Positions 15,101 to 22,339 of a stretch of 31,173 bases of DNA are shown here, in pieces (the first letter of the stretch is position 1; each line of letters begins with the position of its first letter). Source of the stretch: a virus; IMG/VR virus record IMGVR_UViG_3300025102_000162, positions 1-31,173 of that record, one strand, 5' to 3'. A model generated the notes under the pieces. The model was not told the origin of the DNA and did no database searches. It saw nothing but the letters and a program-made list of their open reading frames with translations. The position numbers and the translations under genes are program-made.

Positions 15101-16761
15101 GGGTCAACTAATTCGTCTATGTTATCTAGCTTTCCACCACTTAATTGTTTTAATACTGGAGTTATCGGTAAGTTTTCACCAGATGTATTAATAGCAAAAC
15201 TTCTAACTATACCTTTTTGTTTTTGTGCATCACCTATAAACTTTGCCTGGACTTCTAAACCTTTATCAACTAAGTCTTCTTGAAATTTTGTTAACTTAGC
15301 TCTACCGCCTAATGCTTTTACAACTTGTGGTTTAAAATCTCTTGTAATAAAATTACTAACTAACTTTGCAACTTCAGTAGGTGAATCATCGTCTTTAAGT
15401 GCCTTAATAGCACCAGTCATAAATCTATTTATTTTTTGTGCTGCTTTATCTTTTTCCATTCCAGTTGTAGCTAAACGTATAAATCTATTTAGTTTTACTA
15501 TTGAATCATCTGTATTTTCTGTAACTAATCTAGTACCGTATGTTCTCTCTAACATACCAGTCATTCTGTTACCTTTTCTTTTTACTGTAGGTACATTATT
15601 TTTTGTTGCTTTAACTAGCAAACCATCGTTTAACAAATCATCAAAAGAATCACTTATCTCATCGTATGACTTACCTTTGTTTTTTCTTTTAAATTTTTCT
15701 AGTTCATCATAAAATTGAAAATCATCAATGTTATTTTTAGATGTTGCAATTATGTCTGATGTAGAATTTTCATACATAAATTTTTTAAATGTTACACCTG
15801 CTTTACCAGCTAAAAATTCTTTTGTTGTAGGACCAAATATAGATTTTCTTGCACCTTGTAACAATCCAGTGCTTTCAAAAATCTTACCTGCTTTACTTAG
15901 ATTTTCTAACTCTGTAAATGTAGATGCTCCTTTAAATGTTTTTGCAACTCCAAACCCTAACATACCTATTGGGTCTGCAACTATATTTGCAACTATATCA
16001 ATAGCACCAGTTATATAATTATATGCTTTTGTCCCTGGTTCTATTATTTCATCTACTGGTTTAAATAAATATCTACCAATAGTAACTGTTGGGTCTAATC
16101 CAGCATCTCTAAACTTATCTGCTCTCTCACCAACAAACTGTATTTGATTAGCTTTTTTCTTTTGTTCTTCATAAATGTTTACACCTAAAACATTATCTCT
16201 AACCCATTCTCTTGCTTCTAGTGGGTCCATTCCAGACTGTAATAAATTTTTATATTCATCTGTTTGTGTTGGGTCAGTGCTACCTAAAAACCATCCTTGA
16301 CCTAAATCAATATCTTTACCAGCAGCTTTAGCTGAATCTATCTCACCTAGTAACGTAGCTTTACTTTTATTTCTAGCTTCGTCATGTGACATTCCTTGTT
16401 GCCTACCTTCTAAGTATCTAACTCCTCTAGGTGCTGCCATCTCCCACAAGTTTTGAAATCCTATAAAAGCTCCACGTACTGACCTTCTTGTTGCATCTTT
16501 TAATTTATCAAAACCGTTTTCTTCTTTTAGTAATGATTCTTTCATAACTATTTGCTTTAGCCTTGGGTCATCTTGTGATATTCCTAATTTAACTGCACCA
16601 ACTAAAGAACCTTTGCTTATAGTTGGATATTTATTAATAATTGCTGATGCTCTTTTTGCATCTTCTGGTTTTACAGTTGTAGGCGCTACTGCTTGGTTAA
16701 TTGCTTTTTTTGTAGCAGAGTCATCTTGGAACGATGCCGCATCAAATATACTGTACGACAT
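12091..16761 (-). CDS. Giant internal virion / DNA-ejection protein (1556 aa)
   Basis: The longest gene of the window, 4.7 kb in one frame. Mostly helical with Lys/Glu-rich stretches. Three less polar zones stand out: about residues 244-272 (ITGAIDIVANIVADPIGMLG), about 605-640 (FKPLVLLRPAWTVRVIAEEQ and on to VTNVITHPAGMIARVLG), and about 1124-1150 (SLNIAGSFIPGFGPTITVPA). They are candidates for membrane contact. There is no tape-measure-like periodic repeat, transglycosylase or protease motif. Lying two genes downstream of the portal and followed by murein hydrolase genes, it parallels the large ejection proteins of podoviruses (such as T7 gp16). The function is inferred from size, position and composition. 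Confidence 0.6.
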   Translation of the reverse strand: MSYSIFDAASFQDDSATKKAINQAVAPTTVKPEDAKRASAIINKYPTISKGSLVGAVKLGISQDDPRLKQIVMKESLLKEENGFDKLKDATRRSVRGAFIGFQNLWEMAAPRGVRYLEGRQQGMSHDEARNKSKATLLGEIDSAKAAGKDIDLGQGWFLGSTDPTQTDEYKNLLQSGMDPLEAREWVRDNVLGVNIYEEQKKKANQIQFVGERADKFRDAGLDPTVTIGRYLFKPVDEIIEPGTKAYNYITGAIDIVANIVADPIGMLGFGVAKTFKGASTFTELENLSKAGKIFESTGLLQGARKSIFGPTTKEFLAGKAGVTFKKFMYENSTSDIIATSKNNIDDFQFYDELEKFKRKNKGKSYDEISDSFDDLLNDGLLVKATKNNVPTVKRKGNRMTGMLERTYGTRLVTENTDDSIVKLNRFIRLATTGMEKDKAAQKINRFMTGAIKALKDDDSPTEVAKLVSNFITRDFKPQVVKALGGRAKLTKFQEDLVDKGLEVQAKFIGDAQKQKGIVRSFAINTSGENLPITPVLKQLSGGKLDNIDELVDPLTAAQLADEIYLPNATQVIRAAKTLDKKFGAIGSKIATSGSAESVTRFMDWYYGSLFKPLVLLRPAWTVRVIAEEQLRMMASGVTNVITHPAGMIARVLGKEKESAKTLMGTFEDNAQFLETVQNGAGTASSVRRGWGGNGEFTTVTRSENVRAWGEATFRNFMQHKFDPLSRRLAIVQLEQNPAKRIKMLDEVIKEAQTTGTQLNKHIRKVSGADGHAFKGAGNSSKLGQAKAEEFVHYVNAGVAQTTGGKVVTVLDDIDKTPKAAREWIDENGNKDLLKALANEDMSAQELVGLENVDLKKYWAGELSAEEYTSITTQLRKNQDKLRKDFVKKYKKVLPESARGELKNSISKQTRNLDDLVDTMFDMFMTVPTKTMSRAPTFKKHYWEKVGDFAQHLDEKTLSKVLKQAKEAGLATGTGKEKKILKKLEGYKGVKNGVNDIEIIDKISSAHALTETKKLLYDVSTKTRLGNATRGIFPFGEAYLEIFTTWSRLVKNEFGRPIRRLQQTVDAAREPNPIFDEEGQQGFFYKDPNTGEELFGYPGEGLIKKYMFKDLEENGVKVNLPVFASSLNIAGSFIPGFGPTITVPAAILNAKFEFLRPGKFEEEIIFGGFAPPSVADPGQFIQSLVPEPSWFKKLRTAFNVGTANGQAKRAFSNTTIDVYKALVYAGQIDDSNPQGASDGIELAADYARKIFIIRSISQALGPSGAVSPKYAISDNTGQFYLFETLAEEYRNISNATPDSSTAVKVFTERFGFDPVTIATSRTSTVKKRPVTADGATWERNNPELVDKFDLTYAFLIDETDSEFLYEQYYSQLISGDRVPRSPEQWVQAKNILLGNIEYENFIKTNGLLTRNDKVASQAKLNKKAEIAMKYPGYGRSIDYSPTKPEIDDLIDELYTWINPVTYVLEPSIANNSAAIGLQKYLKFRDRVIADTKNLGYRDTSFRSANKLAPYRNALRDKMKAILVTNPEFAPLAKEIFERELQAAEQDIELIRGLYDS

Positions 16762-16762
16762 A

Positions 16763-17131
16763 CTAACCCTTTAATAGTTTTGCTAAGAGTGGGTCACCTG
16801 TAATATCAAAAAATTGTTGTATTAATGACTCTGTAGATTCCATAGCTTCTGGCGCTCCAACTCCTGGACCAAAAGGTAATCCGTCTTCTACTGGTCTTAA
16901 TGGTTGGTCAGTTTCAGCAAACACACTACGTTGTAATGCTGCACCTAAATTTTGTCCTGGAGTTTGCGGAGGTATAGGTGGTCCTGTTTCTCCACCTAAA
17001 TTTAGATTTTGTACTTCACTGTTTAATTCTTTAAGAGGTTCTTTTTCACCATAAGTCATTCTTGTTTGGTCAATGTAATTATTAGATGCTGGTTTTACCG
17101 CAGCATTTCTTTTAGTAATTCGGGTTGCCAT
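16763..17131 (-). CDS. Small Pro/Gly-rich structural-operon protein (122 aa)
   Basis: 122 aa. Basic start (MATRITKRNAAVKPASNN), a disordered Pro/Gly-rich middle (GGETGPPIPPQTPGQNLGAA) and a hydrophobic short C-terminal helix (LIQQFFDITGDPLLAKLLKG). It overlaps the 63-aa gene before it by 20 bp in another frame and ends two bases before the start of the giant gene. The shape, disordered with a terminal helix, would suit an assembly helper or a minor virion protein bound to portal or core. No family recognised. Confidence 0.6.
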   Translation of the reverse strand: MATRITKRNAAVKPASNNYIDQTRMTYGEKEPLKELNSEVQNLNLGGETGPPIPPQTPGQNLGAALQRSVFAETDQPLRPVEDGLPFGPGVGAPEAMESTESLIQQFFDITGDPLLAKLLKG

Positions 17132-17303
17132 CTATATCTTCCTCATCTAAATGTATTATTTCAGTTACAGTAAATCTTGATATTATTCTAGGAAACTTAT
17201 TAAATTGTTGTTTTTTTATAAAGTCTTCCATAATGATGTCATCACCATCTTCGTCTAATTCCCATAAACTATTGTGAACTATGTCTTCAAATATTTCGTG
17301 CAT
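17112..17303 (-). CDS. Small acidic hypothetical protein (63 aa)
   Basis: Starts at an ATG overlapping the portal stop (TAATG) and overlaps the next gene by 20 bp. Acidic (LDEDGDDIIMEDF, HLDEEDIDG) with a beta-like middle (RIISRFTVTEIIHL). The coupled start and the operon packing argue for a real gene. No function can be assigned. Confidence 0.6.
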   Translation of the reverse strand: MHEIFEDIVHNSLWELDEDGDDIIMEDFIKKQQFNKFPRIISRFTVTEIIHLDEEDIDGNPNY

Positions 17304-19042
17304 TATGCACCACCCATCATACCTAGTGCTTGTTGTATAGAAGGTGCGGGACCAGTGGTGGCTGGACCCATACCTTCAATCATAGCTGCTTCTTGTTCGG
17401 GTATCTCTGGTTCTTGAGCAGTAAAAAATTTATCTAGTATTTCTTGTATCTCACCAGGGTTTTTTCTTATCTGAACTACAGCCATAATTGCTTTTTCGTC
17501 ACCTTGACTTGCTTGTGCCATAAGAGTATCTTGTAAAACTTTATCCATTTTTTCTTTTGTTATTCTTTCATTTACTCTTACTAGGTTATCTAAACCATCT
17601 AAGTTTTCTTGTAGTGTTTGTGTATCTATAACACCAGAACTAAGCAGCTGCAGCCCTGTTACAATTTTCTGTGGCTCATCATATCCAGCCATAGCGCCAT
17701 AGACTCTTCTAGTCTTATAAGAATTTTGTATATCTTTTGTTGGTTCGTAAGATTCAGAAAAGAATTTATTATCTTTATAACCAGACAACTCTTTATTTCT
17801 ACCACCATACATTTTTGTGTCCCACTCTAATCTTTTAGCATCTGTTTGTTCTATAGCATCAGCTAAGATTGTGTGATACTCTCTAATCATAAGTGACATA
17901 GATGCACCTAACTCTTCTAATCCTCTACCAGTAGCAAAACTAACTGGTGATTGTGAATCATCTTGTGAAGGATAAGAGGCACCTACTCTAAGTTGTCTTT
18001 CTATTCTGTCTATCTGTTGAAATATTTGATAAGGAATGTTAGATGCTGGTTTAGATATTTGACTTCCTGGAGAAAAATAATTAACTGCAAATCTACCTTT
18101 TTTATATTGACCAGATTCTAACTCTCCAGTTATGTTTGTTTCTGTAAAGACTGCATCTTCCATCGCAATAATTGACATAACATTAATTTTTGCCATAGAA
18201 GCCATAAGCCCTATGATTTGGTCATACTGTCCTTGTAGTTGGTCAAAAGAAAATTTCTTAGCAACTACAAATGCTGGTCCACTAGATAACGGATTAGCTA
18301 TAAAATCTAAAACTGTACCAGAAGATAAATGAAAAATGTATGTGCCTTCTTCATTGTAATATTCTGATATTAAATCTCCTTGTCCATTGGAGTTAGCCCA
18401 TGAACCATTATATCCATCTGTATAAGCAGAAGCATAACCACTAGCTATTGTGGCACCTTTAGTATAATTTTTTTGTATAACTTCTTTATACTGTGGATAT
18501 ACTTTAGTTAAATCTGATTTAGGAACTCTTCTAACTATAGACATTTCTTTTGGTTGTTGGTCTGCACCAAAGTAACCTGGAAAACAATTATAAGGGTCAC
18601 GTAATTCTGCACAAGGATAAGGAGTTCCATCAGCTCCCATTTTTTCTCTAATTACCCATACAGCAAAACCATAACCAGGTAACCATCTACCTACTTGTGG
18701 CATTTGTAAATCTAATCTTTGGTTTTCGTCATAGGCAGTTACTATCCTAGATATTTTCTCTGCTCTTTTTCTTGCACGTTCTGAATCTTTATTGTTAGGT
18801 ACATCTACTTTTAAGTTAGGTATTCTTCCTATTTTTTGTGCTAAGTGTTCTAATCCAGATGCCATTAAGTTAGGCATAGGAACTTGCCAGTCTTGCATAC
18901 CTTTCATTTGGTCACCAAGTAATGCAAGTATTCCACTAGGTCCACCGTTCATAATAGAACGAATACGTCCACGTTGTGAATACGCATCCTGGTTTACATA
19001 ATGTAATTGGGTTATCTTGTCATGTAATTCTGATTGATTCAT
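17303..19042 (-). CDS. Portal protein
   Basis: 579 aa, directly after TerL. Typical portal features: N-terminal helical part (GILALLGDQMKGMQDWQVPM PNLMASGLEHLAQKIG), a wing region with WLPGYGFAVWVIREKMGADG and AELRDPYNCFPGYFG, a stem/clip region (SYASAYTDGY..., FHLSSGTVLDF), a long helical crown part (YQIFQQIDRIERQLRVGA, ATGRGLEELGASMSLMIREY HTILADAIEQTDAKRLEWD), and a Gln/Met-rich disordered tail (GPAPSIQQALGMMGGA). It forms the dodecameric ring through which DNA is packed and on which TerL docks. The start is four bases after the TerL stop. Length is normal for portals of phages with this capsid type. Confidence 0.85.
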   Translation of the reverse strand: MNQSELHDKITQLHYVNQDAYSQRGRIRSIMNGGPSGILALLGDQMKGMQDWQVPMPNLMASGLEHLAQKIGRIPNLKVDVPNNKDSERARKRAEKISRIVTAYDENQRLDLQMPQVGRWLPGYGFAVWVIREKMGADGTPYPCAELRDPYNCFPGYFGADQQPKEMSIVRRVPKSDLTKVYPQYKEVIQKNYTKGATIASGYASAYTDGYNGSWANSNGQGDLISEYYNEEGTYIFHLSSGTVLDFIANPLSSGPAFVVAKKFSFDQLQGQYDQIIGLMASMAKINVMSIIAMEDAVFTETNITGELESGQYKKGRFAVNYFSPGSQISKPASNIPYQIFQQIDRIERQLRVGASYPSQDDSQSPVSFATGRGLEELGASMSLMIREYHTILADAIEQTDAKRLEWDTKMYGGRNKELSGYKDNKFFSESYEPTKDIQNSYKTRRVYGAMAGYDEPQKIVTGLQLLSSGVIDTQTLQENLDGLDNLVRVNERITKEKMDKVLQDTLMAQASQGDEKAIMAVVQIRKNPGEIQEILDKFFTAQEPEIPEQEAAMIEGMGPATTGPAPSIQQALGMMGGA

Positions 19043-19046
19043 AATT

Positions 19047-20942
19047 TTACCACGGTGCTACATTCATACTGCTTACATCTACGTTTCCGTAACTAGGTGT
19101 ATATTCATACCCCATGTCTGCAATAAACTCTTTTTGCAATCTCCTTACTATCTTTATTGGAAACCAACTTGCCATAACTATGTCCGACTTATATCCCCTG
19201 CTACTTGCTTTATTAGCAGCATTTGAAAAATACAAAAGCTGCCTACGATATATATTACTCTTATTTTGTGAATCTGCACTACCATAAGGCAAATTTACTA
19301 ATCCTTTATCAAATAGCTCACTCATTGAACCTACACCAAAGTATGGGTCAAATTTATTTTTCTGTGTCTGATGTCCTTCTAAATGTATTCCTTTAGCAGC
19401 AGTCCACTCTTTTAATTCTCTATCTTGTCTAATAGCACGTTGAAATCCATTCTCTTCTATTATCCAATGAGAACATTGATACTTCTTATACCATTCTTTT
19501 ATAGTTTTAAATGCCTGGGGTATTCCTCCACCTTTAGTATTTTCTATATCTACCATGTATAACTTGCCTTCTTCTACATGATAAGCCCACAAGAATGCAG
19601 CCTGGTAACCAGTTGCAGCTGGGTCTAGTCCAGCTATTAACCTAGTGCCAGCTGGTAAATGTCCTATAATTCTTGAATCATCTCTAGCTGCATCTAATGA
19701 TTCTACTTTAAACATTTGCAGTCCTTCTGAAAATGGTCTATTAAGATACACCATTTCAAATATTGCTAGACCACCAGTTGTTTGTGCATTTCTCCTTTGT
19801 GCCATGAGCCACTTGTAACTTCTTTTGCTTGACCACAACATGTGTTTCTTATGGTCTTTAGGTTCTCCAGATTCAATAGGAATATCTAAACTATGTGCTG
19901 ATTCTATAATCTTGTGCCATTCGTCATTATCAATTAATGAATTATATAAATCATCTGGGTGCTGCCTGGAACCAATAACAACTATTGCTGTATGTTCCTC
20001 TTTACGTGATGACAAAGTTGTAGTCCACCATCTCTTTGTTTGTTCACGTGAACTAGGTTGAATTGTTGTACCGTGGTCCTCAATGTCATCTGCAATAATT
20101 AAGTCACAGTCACGTGATAAAATCTTACCACCCTTACCTACAGCTACCATAGTAGGTGATTTAATACCTGTAACTGTTCTAGTCTTTACTGTAAACTGAC
20201 CAGAACTCCAAGTCTTACCAGTTCTGCTTTTAGGTTTAAATGTTTCTCCTGGTCCACAAAAGTCTTCTATTAGTTTTTCGTTGTTTTCTAAATGGTCTAA
20301 TACTGAACCTACTGCATTCTTTGCAATATCTTCATTACCACCTACCCACATAATTCTTATGTTTGGGTTTTTACATACTTGCCATACTGCAAAGTGTGTA
20401 AGTAAATCTGTTTTACCATGCCTAGGTGGTGACAGTATCATAAGCTGAGAACCATTTTTAATAGATTTTAAAATGTTTTTAATCCAGTTTTTATGAAACT
20501 TAGCAGTCTCATACGGTTTACCCATCTCTGTTAAAAAGTACCTATCTCTAAATTTTTCAAATGATGTTAATGACTCTTTAGCTTCTTCTGGTATATCCCA
20601 ACCTTCTCTAGCTTCTGCTACTGCTTTATCTTCTTTATATGCAAGTAACATTCTAGTTACTACACTTTGGTCAACCCCTATATCTTCTGATACAAATTTT
20701 TGTGTAAATAAACCTTCTAGTAATTCCTCTGCATAGTTCTCTACAAAATATAAATAATGTTCACCACGACTAGCTCTATTGTTTGGAGTTGTTGCTAGTA
20801 CTTTATCTTCTTTTTTCTTTAGGTTTCTAGCACGTGCATTAGCAGCTTTAGTGCATTGTAACTTACAATACTTTTGTCTTCCATGTGCCTGTTTAAACTT
20901 ATCTCCACAGTGCGGGCATGCAACTGTTTTAAGATTTGCCAT
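19047..20942 (-). CDS. terL: Terminase large subunit with N-terminal zinc ribbon and HTH
   Basis: 631 aa. Residues 9-30 form a zinc ribbon (CPHCGDKFKQAHGRQKYCKL then QC; Cys 9, 12, 26 and 30). Residues 80-103 look like a helix-turn-helix (KFVSEDIGVDQSVVTRMLLA). The ATPase follows: Walker A SPPRHGKT (171-178), Walker B CDLIIADDIED (279-289), coupling motif VVIGSRQHPDD (321-331). The C-terminal RNase H-like nuclease has AGLDPAATGYQAAF (Asp440), IIEENGFQ (Glu496/497) and SDIVMA (Asp587). It packages the genome by translocation and cuts. The N-terminal extension could read DNA sequence; I found no separate small terminase gene in the window. Start overlaps the 48-aa gene as TAATG. Confidence 0.93.
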   Translation of the reverse strand: MANLKTVACPHCGDKFKQAHGRQKYCKLQCTKAANARARNLKKKEDKVLATTPNNRASRGEHYLYFVENYAEELLEGLFTQKFVSEDIGVDQSVVTRMLLAYKEDKAVAEAREGWDIPEEAKESLTSFEKFRDRYFLTEMGKPYETAKFHKNWIKNILKSIKNGSQLMILSPPRHGKTDLLTHFAVWQVCKNPNIRIMWVGGNEDIAKNAVGSVLDHLENNEKLIEDFCGPGETFKPKSRTGKTWSSGQFTVKTRTVTGIKSPTMVAVGKGGKILSRDCDLIIADDIEDHGTTIQPSSREQTKRWWTTTLSSRKEEHTAIVVIGSRQHPDDLYNSLIDNDEWHKIIESAHSLDIPIESGEPKDHKKHMLWSSKRSYKWLMAQRRNAQTTGGLAIFEMVYLNRPFSEGLQMFKVESLDAARDDSRIIGHLPAGTRLIAGLDPAATGYQAAFLWAYHVEEGKLYMVDIENTKGGGIPQAFKTIKEWYKKYQCSHWIIEENGFQRAIRQDRELKEWTAAKGIHLEGHQTQKNKFDPYFGVGSMSELFDKGLVNLPYGSADSQNKSNIYRRQLLYFSNAANKASSRGYKSDIVMASWFPIKIVRRLQKEFIADMGYEYTPSYGNVDVSSMNVAPW

Positions 20943-21088
20943 TATTTCTTTTTTTTCTTTTTTTTAGGAAATCCAGCTTTCATGTTTGCATAAGCCTTAG
21001 GACTAATTGTAGAATTTTTCTTTGACCTACTTGTCCCAGCTTTTTTTCTTTTATTTATATTATGATATAAACCTTTTTTAGCTGCCAT
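20942..21088 (-). CDS. Small Lys-rich protein (48 aa) before terL
   Basis: Begins MAAKKGLYHNINKRKKAGTS and ends in MKAGFPKKKKKKK; stop overlaps the TerL start as TAATG. Ribosome site AAGGAGGAAG. The pattern GLYxNIxxRKxAGxSR ... AYxNMxxGFPKKK is a widespread small phage family of unknown role, often near packaging genes. Very basic, so probably binds nucleic acid or an acidic core protein. Good confidence as gene, none for function. Confidence 0.75.
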   Translation of the reverse strand: MAAKKGLYHNINKRKKAGTSRSKKNSTISPKAYANMKAGFPKKKKKKK

Positions 21089-21097
21089 TCTTCCTCC

Positions 21098-21355
21098 TTA
21101 CCATGCTTTGCAAGACCAATATCTTGCTGTTGTTTTATCCTTAGCAGTGCTGCATTTGTGTCTAGCACGAAACGAAGCTCTAGCTCCTGGATTGTTTTTT
21201 CTTATAGCCATGTTGGGGTCACCGAACATAATCTTTTTTACTTTGCCATTAGACATAACAAAGACTTTAGATTTTTTGCGACCATATCCTGGTTCGCCTT
21301 TTCGTATTGCAGAAGGTGAATTTAACTTTACCTTCATTCCCCTATACTCAGCCAC
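21098..21355 (-). CDS. Small basic conserved phage protein (DUF6321-like, 85 aa)
   Basis: GTG start overlapping the stop of the 22-aa gene (TAGTG). Motifs: YRGMKVKLNSPSAIRKGEPG, then KVFVMSNGKVKKIMFGDPNM, then NPGARASFRARHKC, ending TARYWSCKAW. The FGDPNM...NP.AR.SFRARHKC...ARYWSC.W signature is shared with a small family found in marine phages including cyanophages, where it lies among head genes; the DUF6321 label is from memory. Two conserved Cys (HKC, WSC) may bind a metal with His. Probably a virion or packaging helper. Confidence 0.75.
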   Translation of the reverse strand: MAEYRGMKVKLNSPSAIRKGEPGYGRKKSKVFVMSNGKVKKIMFGDPNMAIRKNNPGARASFRARHKCSTAKDKTTARYWSCKAW

Positions 21356-21423
21356 TATTTTCTACGTTTTCTGCTCTTGTTTTTTTTCATACCTTTTTTA
21401 TATGAATAACTTTTACCTGGCAT
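21355..21423 (-). CDS. Very short basic peptide (22 aa), first gene of the late operon
   Basis: Begins MPGKSYSYKKGMKKNKSRK and stops three residues later at TAG, which overlaps the GTG start of the next gene. Strong ribosome site AGGAGGACAA. About half of the residues are Lys or Arg. Very short ORFs of this MPGKSYSYKKG type precede head genes in other phages. The ribosome site and coupling make translation likely; it may mainly serve to deliver ribosomes to the GTG-start gene. Confidence 0.6.
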   Translation of the reverse strand: MPGKSYSYKKGMKKNKSRKRRK

Positions 21424-21432
21424 TTGTCCTCC

Positions 21433-21438
21433 TATAAT
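21433..21438 (+). promoter_or_regulatory. -10 box placed for a leaderless plus-strand transcript
   Basis: Perfect TATAAT with the ATG of the zinc protein only 6 nt further, so transcription would start at or next to the start codon. There is no ribosome site. The same bases on the other strand overlap the ribosome site of the first late gene, so the two divergent genes are only 21 bp apart. No clear -35 box. Confidence 0.45.
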
Positions 21439-21444
21439 TTAATT

Positions 21445-21660
21445 ATGGCAGAATACATATCGGGTAACAAGTACCCTAACTTTAAAAAGAATACACAGTA
21501 TCAGAAAAACCGAACCTGTGTGCATTCTGCTTGTACTACCATCTTATCTCAATATAACAAATATAAATACTGTCATAAACATAAACCTAGAAATTTTCCA
21601 AGAATAAAAGGAAGACATGTTGACCCTACAAAACAAAAACCTACTTCGGGCAGGAAGTAG
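21445..21660 (+). CDS. Small zinc-finger-like protein (71 aa)
   Basis: Begins MAEYISGNKYPNF. Central motif CVHSACTTILSQYNKYKYC then HKHKP: C-x4-C, LSxYN, C-x2-H, a small treble-clef style pattern that I know from short proteins of actinobacteria and their phages. Basic C-terminus (RIKGRHVDPTKQKPTSGRK), suited to nucleic-acid binding. The reading frame is open further upstream to a TTG at 21424, but that would collide with the divergent gene; the ATG at 21445 fits the -10 box. It could be an early transcription regulator facing the late operon (inference). A 9-bp hairpin covers the stop. Confidence 0.65.
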   Translation: MAEYISGNKYPNFKKNTQYQKNRTCVHSACTTILSQYNKYKYCHKHKPRNFPRIKGRHVDPTKQKPTSGRK

Positions 21661-21662
21661 GT
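21639..21662 (+). terminator. Hairpin at the end of the zinc-protein gene
   Basis: ACCTACTTC and GAAGTAGGT form a perfect 9-bp stem with a 6-nt loop (GGGCAG) that includes the stop codon. No U-tract follows (CCTTGTAC), so it is a weak terminator or a 3' stabiliser. A second small stem (ACAGTA/TACTGT, about 21673-21691) follows. Confidence 0.45.
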
Positions 21663-21871
21663 CCTTGTACGTACAGTATGTCCAGTACTGTTATGAAAGA
21701 AAAAGAAATAAATTAATCAATTCATAATCACTTATGATGAATAAGCTATTTTCTTTTCTCTTAGTTATAGATATTTATTTATAACTAACACCTAAGACTT
21801 TCTTAGGGTAAATATATTATAAACAACTAGCGCACGTAGTGCGTAAAAAAAAATTTTTTCTCTAAATTGTT

Positions 21872-21899
21872 TTAGACTTTCCTTTATGATAAAGTTAAC
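21872..21899 (-). promoter_or_regulatory. Candidate minus-strand copy of the bipartite promoter (late operon)
   Basis: On the minus strand GTTAAC, 15 nt, AGTCTAA. The second box is identical to the plus-strand copies and the first differs (GTTAAC for GTAACC), with spacing 1-2 nt shorter. It points toward the late operon, which begins about 450 nt away. Weaker than the six plus-strand copies. Confidence 0.35.
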
Positions 21900-22036
21900 A
21901 AGCTATAAACAACCAGGAGCAAGTAACAAGATACAGGTAAAGCGGACATCGGGAGTACGAAAGTCTCACCTTACAGCCAGTAAGACCAACTAGAAAGACA
22001 AGTGAGATACCCAAGGTCAAGTGAAACATCCTAGTT
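21894..22036 (+). ncRNA. Candidate structured RNA with possible pseudoknot
   Basis: Less AT-rich than its surroundings and full of pairable segments. TCTCAC(21964-21969)/GTGAGA(22002-22007) is extended outward by GTA(21955-21957)/TAC(22008-22010) and GG/CC across a bulge, and it contains a 5-bp hairpin CTTAC(21970-21974)/GTAAG(21980-21984). AACTAG(21988-21993), in the loop of the main stem, can pair with CTAGTT(22031-22036) outside it: a pseudoknot. A 5' stem GTTA..GCT/AGC..TAAC (21894-21927) adds to it. Not tRNA, and no known family recognised. The strand is uncertain: most pairings are symmetrical. Confidence 0.35.
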
Positions 22037-22105
22037 CATATTTAATTATATAAAAAAAATAGCCCGCTATATCTAAAAAGACCCCTAATAAAATAAATAT
22101 AATTT

Positions 22106-22225
22106 ATGAAATGTAAAGAGTGTAACTCTAAATTAAAAGAAGTAAATGATGTACAAGTAATGTGTGATTCATCACCAACAATATGTACATTATCTACAAA
22201 GGTAATAAGCAAACACAATATATAG
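22106..22225 (+). CDS. Possible 39-aa Cys-containing peptide
   Basis: Short ORF beginning MKCKECNSKLKEVNDVQVMC, with a C-x2-C pair, then Cys20 and Cys27, as in a minimal zinc ribbon. No clear ribosome site; TATAAT lies just before the ATG, too close for a normal start. The 16-bp palindrome follows its stop. The Cys spacing is the only real support. Confidence 0.35.
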   Translation: MKCKECNSKLKEVNDVQVMCDSSPTICTLSTKVISKHNI

Positions 22226-22241
22226 TACCTTTTTACTAGAC

Positions 22242-22257
22242 ATACTATATATAGTAT
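22242..22257. repeat. Perfect 16-bp AT palindrome
   Basis: ATACTATATATAGTAT reads the same on both strands and is followed by ATAATTGG. It could be an operator, or an easily melted site of a replication origin. Confidence 0.5.
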
Positions 22258-22311
22258 ATAATTGGCATTAAATAAACCTAGTGTTACGAATACGAATACA
22301 GGGGTGCCAAA

Positions 22312-22339
22312 TTAACATTCCCGTTCATTGTCCTATAAT
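22312..22339 (+). promoter_or_regulatory. Near-consensus sigma70-type promoter of the early region
   Basis: TTAACA (-35, 5 of 6 bases), 16-nt spacer, TATAAT (-10, 6 of 6). It is the best textbook promoter in the window. Start expected near 22346, giving a leader of about 200 nt before the kinase gene, with a terminator-like structure inside. Confidence 0.7.

Larger units (their letters stand above)
21663..22105. other. Noncoding region between late and early genes, left half
   Basis: No credible ORF. Contents: a 7-bp stem CCTAAGA/TCTTAGG with 3-nt loop (21791-21807), a 5-bp GC stem CGCAC/GTGCG (21831-21843), an A9T6 tract (21845-21859) likely to bend DNA, a minus-strand promoter candidate, and a less AT-rich folded segment (21894-22036). 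Possible roles are transcription control of the late operon and replication origin; I see no clear iterons. Confidence 0.5.
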
